Shown: positions 35,684-43,828 of the stretch, in pieces
Position numbering within the stretch: the stretch's first letter is position 1
Layout of the letters: the number at the start of each line of letters is the position of its first letter
Assembly (NCBI RefSeq): GCF_037479095.1
Contig: NZ_JBBGZW010000001.1
Span: 1,302,001 to 1,366,000 of the forward strand
From: Pantoea nemavictus
GTDB lineage: Bacteria; Pseudomonadota; Gammaproteobacteria; Enterobacterales; Enterobacteriaceae
Reading direction: 5' to 3'
Length of the DNA: 64,000 nucleotides
Position numbers and translations under genes: made by a program
The notes under the pieces: generated by a model
Seen by the model: only the letters and a program-made list of their open reading frames with translations
Told to the model about the DNA's origin: nothing
The model's database searches: none

Positions 35684-36994
35684 ATGAACTCTCACCTCGA
35701 AAAAAGGGTGATGCGTAAAGTGACGTTACGCATTGTGCCCTTCATCATGCTGCTCTACTTCATCGCCTTTCTCGATCGCGTCAATATTGGTTTTGCTGCA
35801 TTAACCATGAATCAGGATTTAGGTTTCTCGCCCACGGTATTTGGTTTTGGTGCCGGAATTTTCTTCCTTGGTTATTTCCTGTTTGAAGTACCGTCGAATT
35901 TAATTCTGCATAAAGTCGGCGCACGCATCTGGATCGCCCGCGTGATGATCACTTGGGGATTAGTCTCCGGCTGCATGGCCTTCGTGCAGGGCACCACCAG
36001 CTTCTATGTGCTGCGCTTCCTGCTCGGCGTGGCGGAAGCCGGTTTCTTCCCCGGCATCATTCTCTATCTCAGCTACTGGTTCCCGGCGGCGAAACGCGCG
36101 CAGGTCACCGCCATCTTTATGGCTGCCGCACCGCTTTCAACGGCGCTCGGTTCGCCAATCTCTGCTGCGCTGCTGGAGATGCACGGCCTGCTGGGCTTCG
36201 CTGGCTGGCAATGGATGTTTGTGCTGGAAGCCATTCCAGCACTGCTGTTCGGCATTGTGGTGCTGTTCTACCTCACCGATCGTCCGGCAAAAGCGAAGTG
36301 GCTGAACGATGAGGAGCGCGCCTGGCTGGAAAACACTATGCGGGCGGAAGAACAGGCGCGCGCCGCCAATCAGGGCCACAGCAGCGCATGGCGCGGACTG
36401 GCCGATAAGCGCGTTTTAGCGCTGGCGCTGGTCTATTTCGGCACCTCAGCGGGCTTGTACACCCTGGGCATCTGGTCGCCGCAAATCATCCGCAGCTTTG
36501 GCGCATCCTCAATGCAGATCGGTTTCCTCAACGCCTTCCCGGCGGTAATCGGCGTGATCGGCATGATCCTCTGGGCACGCCATTCGGATCGCACCAAAGA
36601 GCGTAGCTGGCACGTGATCGGCGCTTGTTTACTGGCGGCGGCCGGACTGATTTATGCCGGCAACGTCAGCACGCTGTTTACGGTGATTATCGCCCTGACG
36701 CTGGTGACCGTCGGCATCAGCGCCGCCAAACCGCCGCTGTGGAGCATGCCAACGCTGTTCCTCAGCGGTCCAGCGGCGGCGGCGGGCATCGCCACCATCA
36801 ACTCGATTGGCAACCTCGGCGGTTTAGTCGGCCCGATGATGATTGGCGTGATTCGCCAGCAAACCGGCAGCTACAGCTGGGGCCTCTATTTCGTGGCGGG
36901 ACTGCTGGCGATCTCCGCCATCGTGGTTCTGCTGCTCTCTGCCAGCGGCAATAAGCCGCAAACGGCCGAGCTTCCTCATCCTCATACTCATTAA
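35684..36994 (+). CDS. MFS anion:cation symporter, TtuB-like
   Basis: 436 residues, twelve predicted helices, anion:cation symporter branch (IVPFIMLLYFIAFLDRVNIGFAAL, FFLGYFLFEVPSNLILHKVGARIWIARVM, GVAEAGFFPGIILYLSYWFP). Members take up tartrate, hydroxy-dicarboxylates or sugar acids. A short His-rich tail (PHPHTH) ends the chain. Fifteen bases separate it from the dehydrogenase, so one transcript is likely. Confidence 0.87.
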   Translation: MNSHLEKRVMRKVTLRIVPFIMLLYFIAFLDRVNIGFAALTMNQDLGFSPTVFGFGAGIFFLGYFLFEVPSNLILHKVGARIWIARVMITWGLVSGCMAFVQGTTSFYVLRFLLGVAEAGFFPGIILYLSYWFPAAKRAQVTAIFMAAAPLSTALGSPISAALLEMHGLLGFAGWQWMFVLEAIPALLFGIVVLFYLTDRPAKAKWLNDEERAWLENTMRAEEQARAANQGHSSAWRGLADKRVLALALVYFGTSAGLYTLGIWSPQIIRSFGASSMQIGFLNAFPAVIGVIGMILWARHSDRTKERSWHVIGACLLAAAGLIYAGNVSTLFTVIIALTLVTVGISAAKPPLWSMPTLFLSGPAAAAGIATINSIGNLGGLVGPMMIGVIRQQTGSYSWGLYFVAGLLAISAIVVLLLSASGNKPQTAELPHPHTH

Positions 36995-37008
36995 TCTGGA
37001 GAAACAAC

Positions 37009-38097
37009 ATGCGTAACTATTCGATTGCCGCTATTCCCGCAGACGGTATTGGTCCGGAAGTGATCTCTGCCGGTGTGGAAGTCTTGCACGCGCTGACGCG
37101 CCAGGATCCGCAGCTGAAGTTCGATGTCGAGACCTTTGACTGGGGTTCGGATTACTACAAACAACACGGCGTGATGATGCCGGAAGAGGGCCTGCAAACG
37201 CTGAAGAAGTTCGATGCGATTTACTTCGGCGCAGTTGGCGCACCAGACGTGCCGGATCACATCACGCTGTGGGGTTTGCGTCTGCCGATCTGTCAGGGCT
37301 TTGACCAGTACGCCAACGTGCGCCCCACGAAAATCCTGCCAGGTGTGACGTCACCGCTACGCAATCGCGGTCCTGGCGATCTTGATTGGGTCATCGTGCG
37401 GGAGAACTCAGAGGGCGAATATTCCGGCAACGGCGGGCGCGCGCACCGCGGGTTGCCGGAAGAGGTCGGCACCGAAGTGGCGATTTTCACCCGCGTCGGC
37501 GTGACGCGCATCATGCGTTATGCCTTTAAACTGGCGCAGTCGCGCCCGCGCAAACTGCTCACCGTGGTGACCAAATCCAACGCCCAGCGTCACGGCATGG
37601 TGATGTGGGATGAGATTGCCGCCGAAGTGGCGCTAGAGTTCCCGGACGTGCAATGGGACAAAATGCTGGTTGATGCCATGACGCACCGCATGACGCTGCA
37701 TCCACAAAGCCTCGACACCATCGTGGCCACCAACCTGCACGCCGATATTCTGTCGGATCTGGCTGGCGCGCTGGCGGGCAGTCTCGGCGTGGCGCCGACC
37801 GCCAATATCGATCCCGAGCGTCGCTTCCCATCGATGTTCGAACCGATTCACGGCTCAGCGTTTGATATCACCGGCAAAGGCATTGCCAACCCGATCGCCA
37901 CCTTCTGGACCGCAGTGCAGATGCTGGAGCATCTCGGCGAGCGCGACGCGGCGGCGCTGATTATGCAAGGCATCGAGTTTGTCTGCGCCAAAGGCATTTT
38001 GACCCCGGATGTCGGCGGCACGGCCAACACCGCCGAGGTGACGCGTGCGGTAGTGCAGTTTATTACGTCCAAAGCCAGCGTGGCAGAAGCCATCTGA
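37009..38097 (+). CDS. tartrate dehydrogenase / D-malate dehydrogenase family protein
   Basis: 362 residues of the beta-decarboxylating dehydrogenase family. Motifs include AAIPADGIGPEV, FDAIYFGAVGAPDVPDHITLWG, DWVIVRENSEGEYSGNGG, TKSNAQRHGMVMWDE, NLHADILSDL and FEPIHGSAFDITGKGIANP, closely similar to DmlA and TtuC. It oxidises tartrate or D-malate with NAD and Mn/Mg, with possible decarboxylation. GGAG precedes ATG 37009. The exact substrate cannot be decided from sequence. Confidence 0.9.
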   Translation: MRNYSIAAIPADGIGPEVISAGVEVLHALTRQDPQLKFDVETFDWGSDYYKQHGVMMPEEGLQTLKKFDAIYFGAVGAPDVPDHITLWGLRLPICQGFDQYANVRPTKILPGVTSPLRNRGPGDLDWVIVRENSEGEYSGNGGRAHRGLPEEVGTEVAIFTRVGVTRIMRYAFKLAQSRPRKLLTVVTKSNAQRHGMVMWDEIAAEVALEFPDVQWDKMLVDAMTHRMTLHPQSLDTIVATNLHADILSDLAGALAGSLGVAPTANIDPERRFPSMFEPIHGSAFDITGKGIANPIATFWTAVQMLEHLGERDAAALIMQGIEFVCAKGILTPDVGGTANTAEVTRAVVQFITSKASVAEAI

Positions 38098-38131
38098 TTT
38101 GCCCAGTGCGGGTCCAATCATCGCACCTTCC

Positions 38132-38171
38132 GAAGCGGCGCGATTTATCGCGCAATGAATGGCGCCGCTAC
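38132..38171. repeat. REP-like palindrome
   Basis: A compact pair of the GCGGCGCGATTTATCGCGC family, with one arm slightly decayed (GCAATGAATGGCGCCGC), following the dehydrogenase stop. Confidence 0.75.
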
Positions 38172-38257
38172 GACGGGTGCATGCTGTGATTTGATTTGCA
38201 CCCTAAGCATTTTTCATTAACAGTCTCTGCCTACCGTTGTTTTTTGCAGGATCCCGC

Positions 38258-39664
38258 ATGACGCACTCAGGCAGAGAAGCCCGTCCGAACGTGAATCGCA
38301 CCATGATGTTAGCTTTGCTGGTCGCCGTGACCTTCTTTATGGAAAACCTGGATGCCACGGTGATCACCACCGCCATTCCACAGATGGCGCGTGATTTCGC
38401 TGCAAGCCCGGTGGCGCTCAACGTGGGTGTGAGTGCGTACTTACTGGCGGTGGCGGTTTTCATCCCGATGAGCGGCTGGCTGGCGGAGCGCTTCGGCGCA
38501 CGTACGGTGTTTGCCAGCGCCATTCTGATTTTTACGCTCGCTTCCATTCTGTGTGGCCTGAGCGACACGCTGACGATGTTCACGCTCAGCCGCATTCTGC
38601 AAGGTATTGGTGGTGCGATGATGGTGCCGGTCGGGCGCATGGTGGTGCTGCGCGTTACCGAGAAAAAAGAGATGGTGAAAACCATCGCGTTTATCACCTG
38701 GCCGGGGCTGATTGCGCCGGTGCTCGGTCCGCCGCTTGGCGGCCTGATTGTCACGTATGGTCACTGGCCGTGGATTTTCTGGCTCAATATTCCGCTCGGC
38801 ATCCTCGCGCTGATCGCGACCGGCTATCTGGTGCCGCAGTTTAAAACCGAGCAACCGCGCCGCTTTGATGGGCAGGGCTTCGTGCTGACCGCCACCGCCT
38901 GCACCTCACTGATTATCGCGCTGGAAGCGCTGGGGCAGATGCATCTTAACCTCGGCGTACCGCTGCTGCTGCTCGGCGTGCTGAGCAGCTGGCTGGCTTA
39001 TCGTCACAGCTTCCGCCATGCGCAGCCGCTGCTGCCCTTTAGCGCGCTGAAAATTGCCACTTTCCGCAACGCGGTGATGGGCGGATCGTTCTTCCGCGCC
39101 TCCATCAATGCCGTGCCGTTTTTGCTGCCGCTGCTGTTCCAGCTCGGTTTTGGCTGGAGCGCGGCGCAAGCGGGCGCGATGGTGCTGTGGGTGTTTGCCG
39201 GTAATCTGGCGATGAAGCCGGCCACCACCTGGCTGATGAAGCGCTGGGGTTTTCGTCGGGTACTGATGGTTAACGGCGTCATCAGTCTGGCAGCGATGCT
39301 GGGCTGCCTGCTGCTCAATCCGTCACTCGGCTATTTCGCAATTGCGGCGATTCTGTTTATTGGCGGGCTGTCGCGTTCGCTGCAGTTCAGCTGCTACAAC
39401 AGCCTCGGCTTCGCCGATGTGCCGCAGGCCAAAATGAGCGATGCGTCGGTGGTATTCAGCATCTTCTTCCAGTTCAGCATGAGCGCGGGTATCGCGTTGG
39501 CGGCGCTGTTCCTGCGCGGTGCCATGCTGTGGCACGATCATACGGCCATTACGCAAAGCGACATTCACATCGCTTTCGCCGGCGTCGCGTTATTAGTGCT
39601 GCTTTCGCTAGTTGATGTGTGTCGACTGGAGAAAAATGCCGGTGCACAGGTGCTGGTGAAATAA
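38258..39664 (+). CDS. MFS drug:proton antiporter, DHA2 (EmrB-like) family
   Basis: 468 residues. Motif D/A-type sequences FFMENLDATVITTAIPQMARDF and GWLAERFGARTVF and the motif-C-like GLIAPVLGPPLGGLIV place it among DHA2 exporters with up to 14 helices. ATG 38258 follows AGGA by six bases. No membrane-fusion partner is adjacent. The following 39665-40020 is AT-rich with a weak GGCCCTT/AAGGGCT hairpin near 39690 and no gene. Confidence 0.87.
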   Translation: MTHSGREARPNVNRTMMLALLVAVTFFMENLDATVITTAIPQMARDFAASPVALNVGVSAYLLAVAVFIPMSGWLAERFGARTVFASAILIFTLASILCGLSDTLTMFTLSRILQGIGGAMMVPVGRMVVLRVTEKKEMVKTIAFITWPGLIAPVLGPPLGGLIVTYGHWPWIFWLNIPLGILALIATGYLVPQFKTEQPRRFDGQGFVLTATACTSLIIALEALGQMHLNLGVPLLLLGVLSSWLAYRHSFRHAQPLLPFSALKIATFRNAVMGGSFFRASINAVPFLLPLLFQLGFGWSAAQAGAMVLWVFAGNLAMKPATTWLMKRWGFRRVLMVNGVISLAAMLGCLLLNPSLGYFAIAAILFIGGLSRSLQFSCYNSLGFADVPQAKMSDASVVFSIFFQFSMSAGIALAALFLRGAMLWHDHTAITQSDIHIAFAGVALLVLLSLVDVCRLEKNAGAQVLVK

Positions 39665-40020
39665 AGTTGTCCAGTATAAGTAAATAAATGGTTCATGGCC
39701 CTTTGAAGAGAAGGGCTAATAATCCAAATAGTAATCATCTCTCCGCATAGTAAAAAAATAGCCTTAATGGTGTTTAATTTCATCAGCTTGAAAATTAAAT
39801 TAAATATAAGCGATACGGGTAATCACCTTGTAAATAATTTAGCCAGAGAAATATATTTATCACTCCAATAAAATAATAAATTAAATAACGAGAAATAAGC
39901 GAGCCTTTTCAACACCGATAAGATAACTCCTAATTAGCCTGCCTTGTGCGTTAGGCTTTAACGACTAGCCTTAAGTGGTAACTGAAATAATAGTTATCTA
40001 ACTTATTTGAGGCATTAATT

Positions 40021-40203
40021 ATGACAACACCACGTGGCGGTTCTGGCAATTTTGCTATGGACCCAGAAAGAGCCCGCGAAGCGGGTAAAAAAGGCGGCCA
40101 GCTTAGCGGCGGTAATTTCCGAAATAATCCCGAGCGCGCGATAGAAGCGGGACGAAAAGGCGGTAAAAAAAGCCGTCGCGTCGTGGATAAATCCCCTGAG
40201 TAA
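40021..40203 (+). CDS. yciG: KGG-repeat stress protein YciG
   Basis: 60 residues, highly charged, with the duplicated motif RAREAGKKGGQLSGGNF and RAIEAGRKGGKKS, as in E. coli YciG. Such proteins are induced in stationary phase or stress, and YciG supports flagellar motility in E. coli. GAGG lies eight bases before ATG. It is followed by yciE, conserving the yciGFE neighbourhood although yciF is missing here. Confidence 0.9.
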   Translation: MTTPRGGSGNFAMDPERAREAGKKGGQLSGGNFRNNPERAIEAGRKGGKKSRRVVDKSPE

Positions 40204-40273
40204 TGTCACTGCGGCTAGCGATAAATATCCACGTTAGCTGCAGCTCCCTTTATTTTAAGTAAGGAACCATACG

Positions 40274-40786
40274 ATGAGTAATAACAGCGAAGCACACTTT
40301 CTTGATTGGGTGAGAGATGCCCATGCGATGGAAAAACAGGCCGAAAAGATGCTGGAAAAAATGGCGTCGCGCCTTGAACACTATCCGGATCTTAAATTGC
40401 GTATCGAACAACATCTGGTTGAAACCCGTGAACACCAGGTATTAGTACAGAGCGTTATTGACCGTTACTCCACTTCACAATCGGTATTGAAAGATATCGC
40501 CGGCAAAATCTCGGCCTTCGGCCAATCCATCGGCGGTGTCATGGTGGAAGATGAAGTGGTGAAAGGCGCCATCAGCGGCAACGTGTTTGAACACCTTGAG
40601 ATCGCCAGCTACACCTCGCTGATTGCGGCGGCGCAGCATCTTAACGATCACCAAAGTGCCGAGATCTTTAACCGTATTCGCGACCAGGAAATCGCGATGG
40701 CGGATTGGACCTTGACGCATCTGCCGCAGGTAACAGAGCAGTATTTAATTCGTGACGCCACGCCGGGCGTTGAGGCCAAGAAATAG
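40274..40786 (+). CDS. yciE: ferritin-like DUF892 protein YciE
   Basis: 170 residues, a four-helix ferritin-like bundle, very similar to E. coli YciE (DWVRDAHAMEKQAEKMLEKMASRLEHYPDL, GQSIGGVM, VKGAISGNVFEHLEIASYTSLIAAA, EQYLIRDATPGVEAKK). Acidic and His residues suitable for a di-iron site are present, but an enzymatic role is not established. AAGGAA precedes ATG. Confidence 0.9.
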   Translation: MSNNSEAHFLDWVRDAHAMEKQAEKMLEKMASRLEHYPDLKLRIEQHLVETREHQVLVQSVIDRYSTSQSVLKDIAGKISAFGQSIGGVMVEDEVVKGAISGNVFEHLEIASYTSLIAAAQHLNDHQSAEIFNRIRDQEIAMADWTLTHLPQVTEQYLIRDATPGVEAKK

Positions 40787-40885
40787 CGCTCATCAACCCG
40801 TCGAGACTCTTCCATTTTTCGCAACAATGACTTCGCTAATCCGGCTATTCTGCCCCGCAATTGTCTGTGCGAACCTTATGGTCAG

Positions 40886-40904
40886 GCTCGGGATCATCCC
40901 GAGC
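40886..40904. promoter_or_regulatory. 19-base palindrome upstream of the GST gene
   Basis: GCTCGGGAT-C-ATCCCGAGC, with nine-base perfect arms, 20 bases before the start codon. No T run follows. It could be an operator or a leader hairpin near the ribosome site. Confidence 0.5.
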
Positions 40905-40924
40905 ATTACCTAAGGAATCGCATC

Positions 40925-41542
40925 ATGAAACTCTATCACTTCCCCCTCTCTGGTCATGCGCACCGCGCTCGTCTGTTCCTGTCGCTGCTGGATGTGCCGC
41001 ATGAAGTTGTGGATGTCGATCTCAAAGCGGGCGAGCACCACACGCCCGCGTTCCTCGCCATGAACCCCTTCGGCCAGGTGCCGGTGCTGGAAGATGACGG
41101 CGTGTATATTGCCGACTCCAACGCCATTCTGGTCTATCTGGCGAAGAAAACCGGGCGCAGCGAGTGGCTGCCGGAAGATGCGCGCGGTGCGGCGGCGGTG
41201 CAGCGCTGGCTTACCGTGGCGGCCGGTGATATCGCCTTTGGCCCGGCGGCGGCACGCTTAATTACCGTGTTTGGTCGGCCATTCAATCCAGAAGAAGTCA
41301 TTGCCCGCGCCCATCTGGTGCTGTCACGCATTGAGCAGCACCTTGAAGGGCGTGAATGGCTGGTGGGCGATGGTCCGACCATCGCCGACATCGCGCAGTA
41401 CAGCTACATTGCCGGTGCGCCGGAAGGCAACGTCGATCTCTCCGGCTACCCGGCGGTGAACGCTTTACTGCGCCGCATTGAAGCGCTACCGGGCTTTGTA
41501 CCCTTCCCGCAAACCGCCGCGGGCCTGCGCAGCCAGGTTTAG
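40925..41542 (+). CDS. glutathione S-transferase
   Basis: 205 residues: an N-terminal thioredoxin fold ([60 protein letters not shown] with the cis-Pro and SNAI) and a helical C-domain ([31 protein letters not shown]). Likely conjugates or reduces electrophiles with glutathione. Nine bases separate it from the redox fusion gene, suggesting a shared detoxification role. Confidence 0.9.
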   Translation: MKLYHFPLSGHAHRARLFLSLLDVPHEVVDVDLKAGEHHTPAFLAMNPFGQVPVLEDDGVYIADSNAILVYLAKKTGRSEWLPEDARGAAAVQRWLTVAAGDIAFGPAAARLITVFGRPFNPEEVIARAHLVLSRIEQHLEGREWLVGDGPTIADIAQYSYIAGAPEGNVDLSGYPAVNALLRRIEALPGFVPFPQTAAGLRSQV

Positions 41543-41551
41543 GAGACGATC

Positions 41552-43603
41552 ATGGGCGAGAAACTGTCAGTGTGGCATGCGGGTGAAATTGCGCTGCAGC
41601 AGCAGGCGGGCGTGGCGGATCGCATGGCGGAAGTGGGCCAGCGCGTGGTGCGCGATCACATGCCCGATCAGCATCGTGATTTCTACGCGCAGCTGCCGTT
41701 TATTATCGCGGGCAGCGTGGATGCGCACGGCGATGCCTGGGCTACGCTGCTGGAAGGCCAGCCCGGTTTTATCTTCTCGCCCAACGCCACCACGCTGGAT
41801 ATCGCCGCGCACGCCGATGCCAGCGATCCGGCGGCGGCCGGCATGCAGGATGCAGCGCCGATCGGGCTACTCGGCATGGAGCTGCACACGCGGCGGCGTA
41901 ACCGCATGAATGGCGTGCTGCACGCGATTGGCGGCGGTTTTCGCGTGCAGGTAGAGCAGAGTTTTGGCAATTGTCCGCGTTACATCCAGCTGCGCGACGT
42001 TCAGTTTGCGCGCGATCCTGCCGCGCCTTATCACGGCGCCGTGGAAACGCTCAACGCGCTGGATGATGAAGCTCGCACCAGCATCGCCGCAGCGGATACC
42101 TTTTACGTGGCGACCTACAACGATCAACCGCATCGCCAGGTGGATGCCTCGCATCGTGGCGGCAAGCCCGGCTTCGTGCGCGTCGGCGATGATGGCCTGC
42201 TGACCATTCCCGATTTCAACGGCAACCTGTTCTTCTCCACGCTCGGCAATATCCACCAGAATGGCCAGGCGGGATTGCTGTTTATTGATTACGCCAGCGG
42301 CGACACGCTGCAGATGAGCGGCGAAGCGGCGGTGATACTCGACTCGCCGGAGATCGCCGCGTTTCAGGGGGCTGAGCGGCTGTGGACATTTCGCGCGCGC
42401 CGTATCGTGCGCCGTCGTGCCGCCCTCGCCCTGCGCTGGCAAACGCCAGCCGATGGCAGCGCGCCCGCTTCACTGATGACCGGTGACTGGCAAACTGCCG
42501 CCGAGCGTATGCGTACGGCGCAGCTGGCAACGCGCTGGCGGCCGTTCCGGGTGACGAAAATTGTCGATGAGAGCGCCACCATCCGCTCGTTTCATTTAAT
42601 GCCGGCTGATGGTGCCGGTTTGCTGCCGCATCTGGCCGGTCAACATCTGCCGATTCGCGTCCAGCCGCCGGGCGCTGGGAAGCCGCTAATGCGCGCCTAT
42701 ACCTTATCAGTCGCGCCAGCCGATGGTTTTTATCGCATCAGCGTTAAGCGTGATGGCGCGGTGTCGCGCTATCTGCACCAGCAGCTTGCGGTTGGCAACA
42801 TAGTGGAAACGCGCGCACCGGCGGGTGATTTCACTATTGATGCCAGCGAAACGCGTCCGGCGGTGCTGCTTGCTGCGGGCGTGGGAATTACGCCGATGCT
42901 GGCAATGCTGCGCCATCTGGTATTTGAGGGGCAGCGCAAACAGCGGATGCGGCCGACGTTTCTGCTGCAGTCGGCGCGCAGCAAAGCCGAGCGCCCTTTC
43001 GTACGCGAAATCGATCGGCTGCTGGCGCAGGCGCAGGGCGCGCTCAAGCTGGTGCGCGTGCTGAGCCAAACGGCAGATGCGCAGCAGGATCTGGATTACG
43101 ACGTCGCCGGACGCATCGATATGGCGCTGCTGTCGCAGGTGCTGCCGTTCAACGACTACGACTTCTATTTGTGCGGGCCGCCGCAGTTCACGCAGGCGCT
43201 GTACGACGGGCTGCGCGCCTACAACATCGCCGATCGCCGCATTCACGCCGAAGCTTTTGGGCCATCATCGTTGCAGCGTAGCCGCGATGGCGTTGCAGAA
43301 GCACAGCCGCTGCCGCCGGTGGCGACTGAATCGGTGCCGGTGAAGTTTATGGATTCGATGAAGGAAGCGCGCTGGACGCCGCAAGCCGGTTCGCTGCTGG
43401 AGCTGGCCGAAGCGCGCGGCCTGAGCCCAGCCTACAGCTGCCGTGCCGGACACTGCGGCAGCTGTAAAACCAAACTGTTGCAGGGCGCAGTGACTTATAA
43501 AACACCGCCCAGCGCCCGCGTGGCAGAAGATGAAGTGCTGATTTGCTGTGCGCAGCCCGCGCAGCAGGAAGGTGACGAACAGGCGATTCATTTGGCGTTG
43601 TAA
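41552..43603 (+). CDS. PNPOx-like / flavodoxin-reductase / 2Fe-2S ferredoxin fusion protein
   Basis: 683 residues in three parts. Residues about 1-310: split-barrel pyridoxamine-5'-phosphate-oxidase-like domain (QLPFIIAGSVDAHGDAWATLLEGQPGFIFSP, RRRNRMNGVLHAIG, FNGNLFFSTLGNI). About 330-570: ferredoxin-NADP-reductase-like domain (RAYTLSVAP, AAGVGITPMLAMLRHL, YDFYLCGPPQFTQAL). About 590-683: plant-type 2Fe-2S ferredoxin (SCRAGHCGSCKTKLL and CCAQP). Electrons from NAD(P)H could pass through flavin and the cluster to the barrel. GGAG precedes ATG 41552. Confidence 0.87.
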   Translation: MGEKLSVWHAGEIALQQQAGVADRMAEVGQRVVRDHMPDQHRDFYAQLPFIIAGSVDAHGDAWATLLEGQPGFIFSPNATTLDIAAHADASDPAAAGMQDAAPIGLLGMELHTRRRNRMNGVLHAIGGGFRVQVEQSFGNCPRYIQLRDVQFARDPAAPYHGAVETLNALDDEARTSIAAADTFYVATYNDQPHRQVDASHRGGKPGFVRVGDDGLLTIPDFNGNLFFSTLGNIHQNGQAGLLFIDYASGDTLQMSGEAAVILDSPEIAAFQGAERLWTFRARRIVRRRAALALRWQTPADGSAPASLMTGDWQTAAERMRTAQLATRWRPFRVTKIVDESATIRSFHLMPADGAGLLPHLAGQHLPIRVQPPGAGKPLMRAYTLSVAPADGFYRISVKRDGAVSRYLHQQLAVGNIVETRAPAGDFTIDASETRPAVLLAAGVGITPMLAMLRHLVFEGQRKQRMRPTFLLQSARSKAERPFVREIDRLLAQAQGALKLVRVLSQTADAQQDLDYDVAGRIDMALLSQVLPFNDYDFYLCGPPQFTQALYDGLRAYNIADRRIHAEAFGPSSLQRSRDGVAEAQPLPPVATESVPVKFMDSMKEARWTPQAGSLLELAEARGLSPAYSCRAGHCGSCKTKLLQGAVTYKTPPSARVAEDEVLICCAQPAQQEGDEQAIHLAL

Positions 43604-43828
43604 GGGGACAATCCACCGCCATCAAGACAGCGTGTGCACAGTGAATTATTAACGAAAAGTTTAACTTCTTAGGTCGTACGCAACTTGCTGTTTTTAATGT
43701 TATTTAATTTAACGTCAAATAATAAAGGCGACGCAGAGTGGCTTTGAGCCACGTCTCATAAATACTTTTTTCGCGGCCCTTATTATGGCGCCGTTAGCTG
43801 CGTATAGGATGTAGCTGAGTATTTGAGA

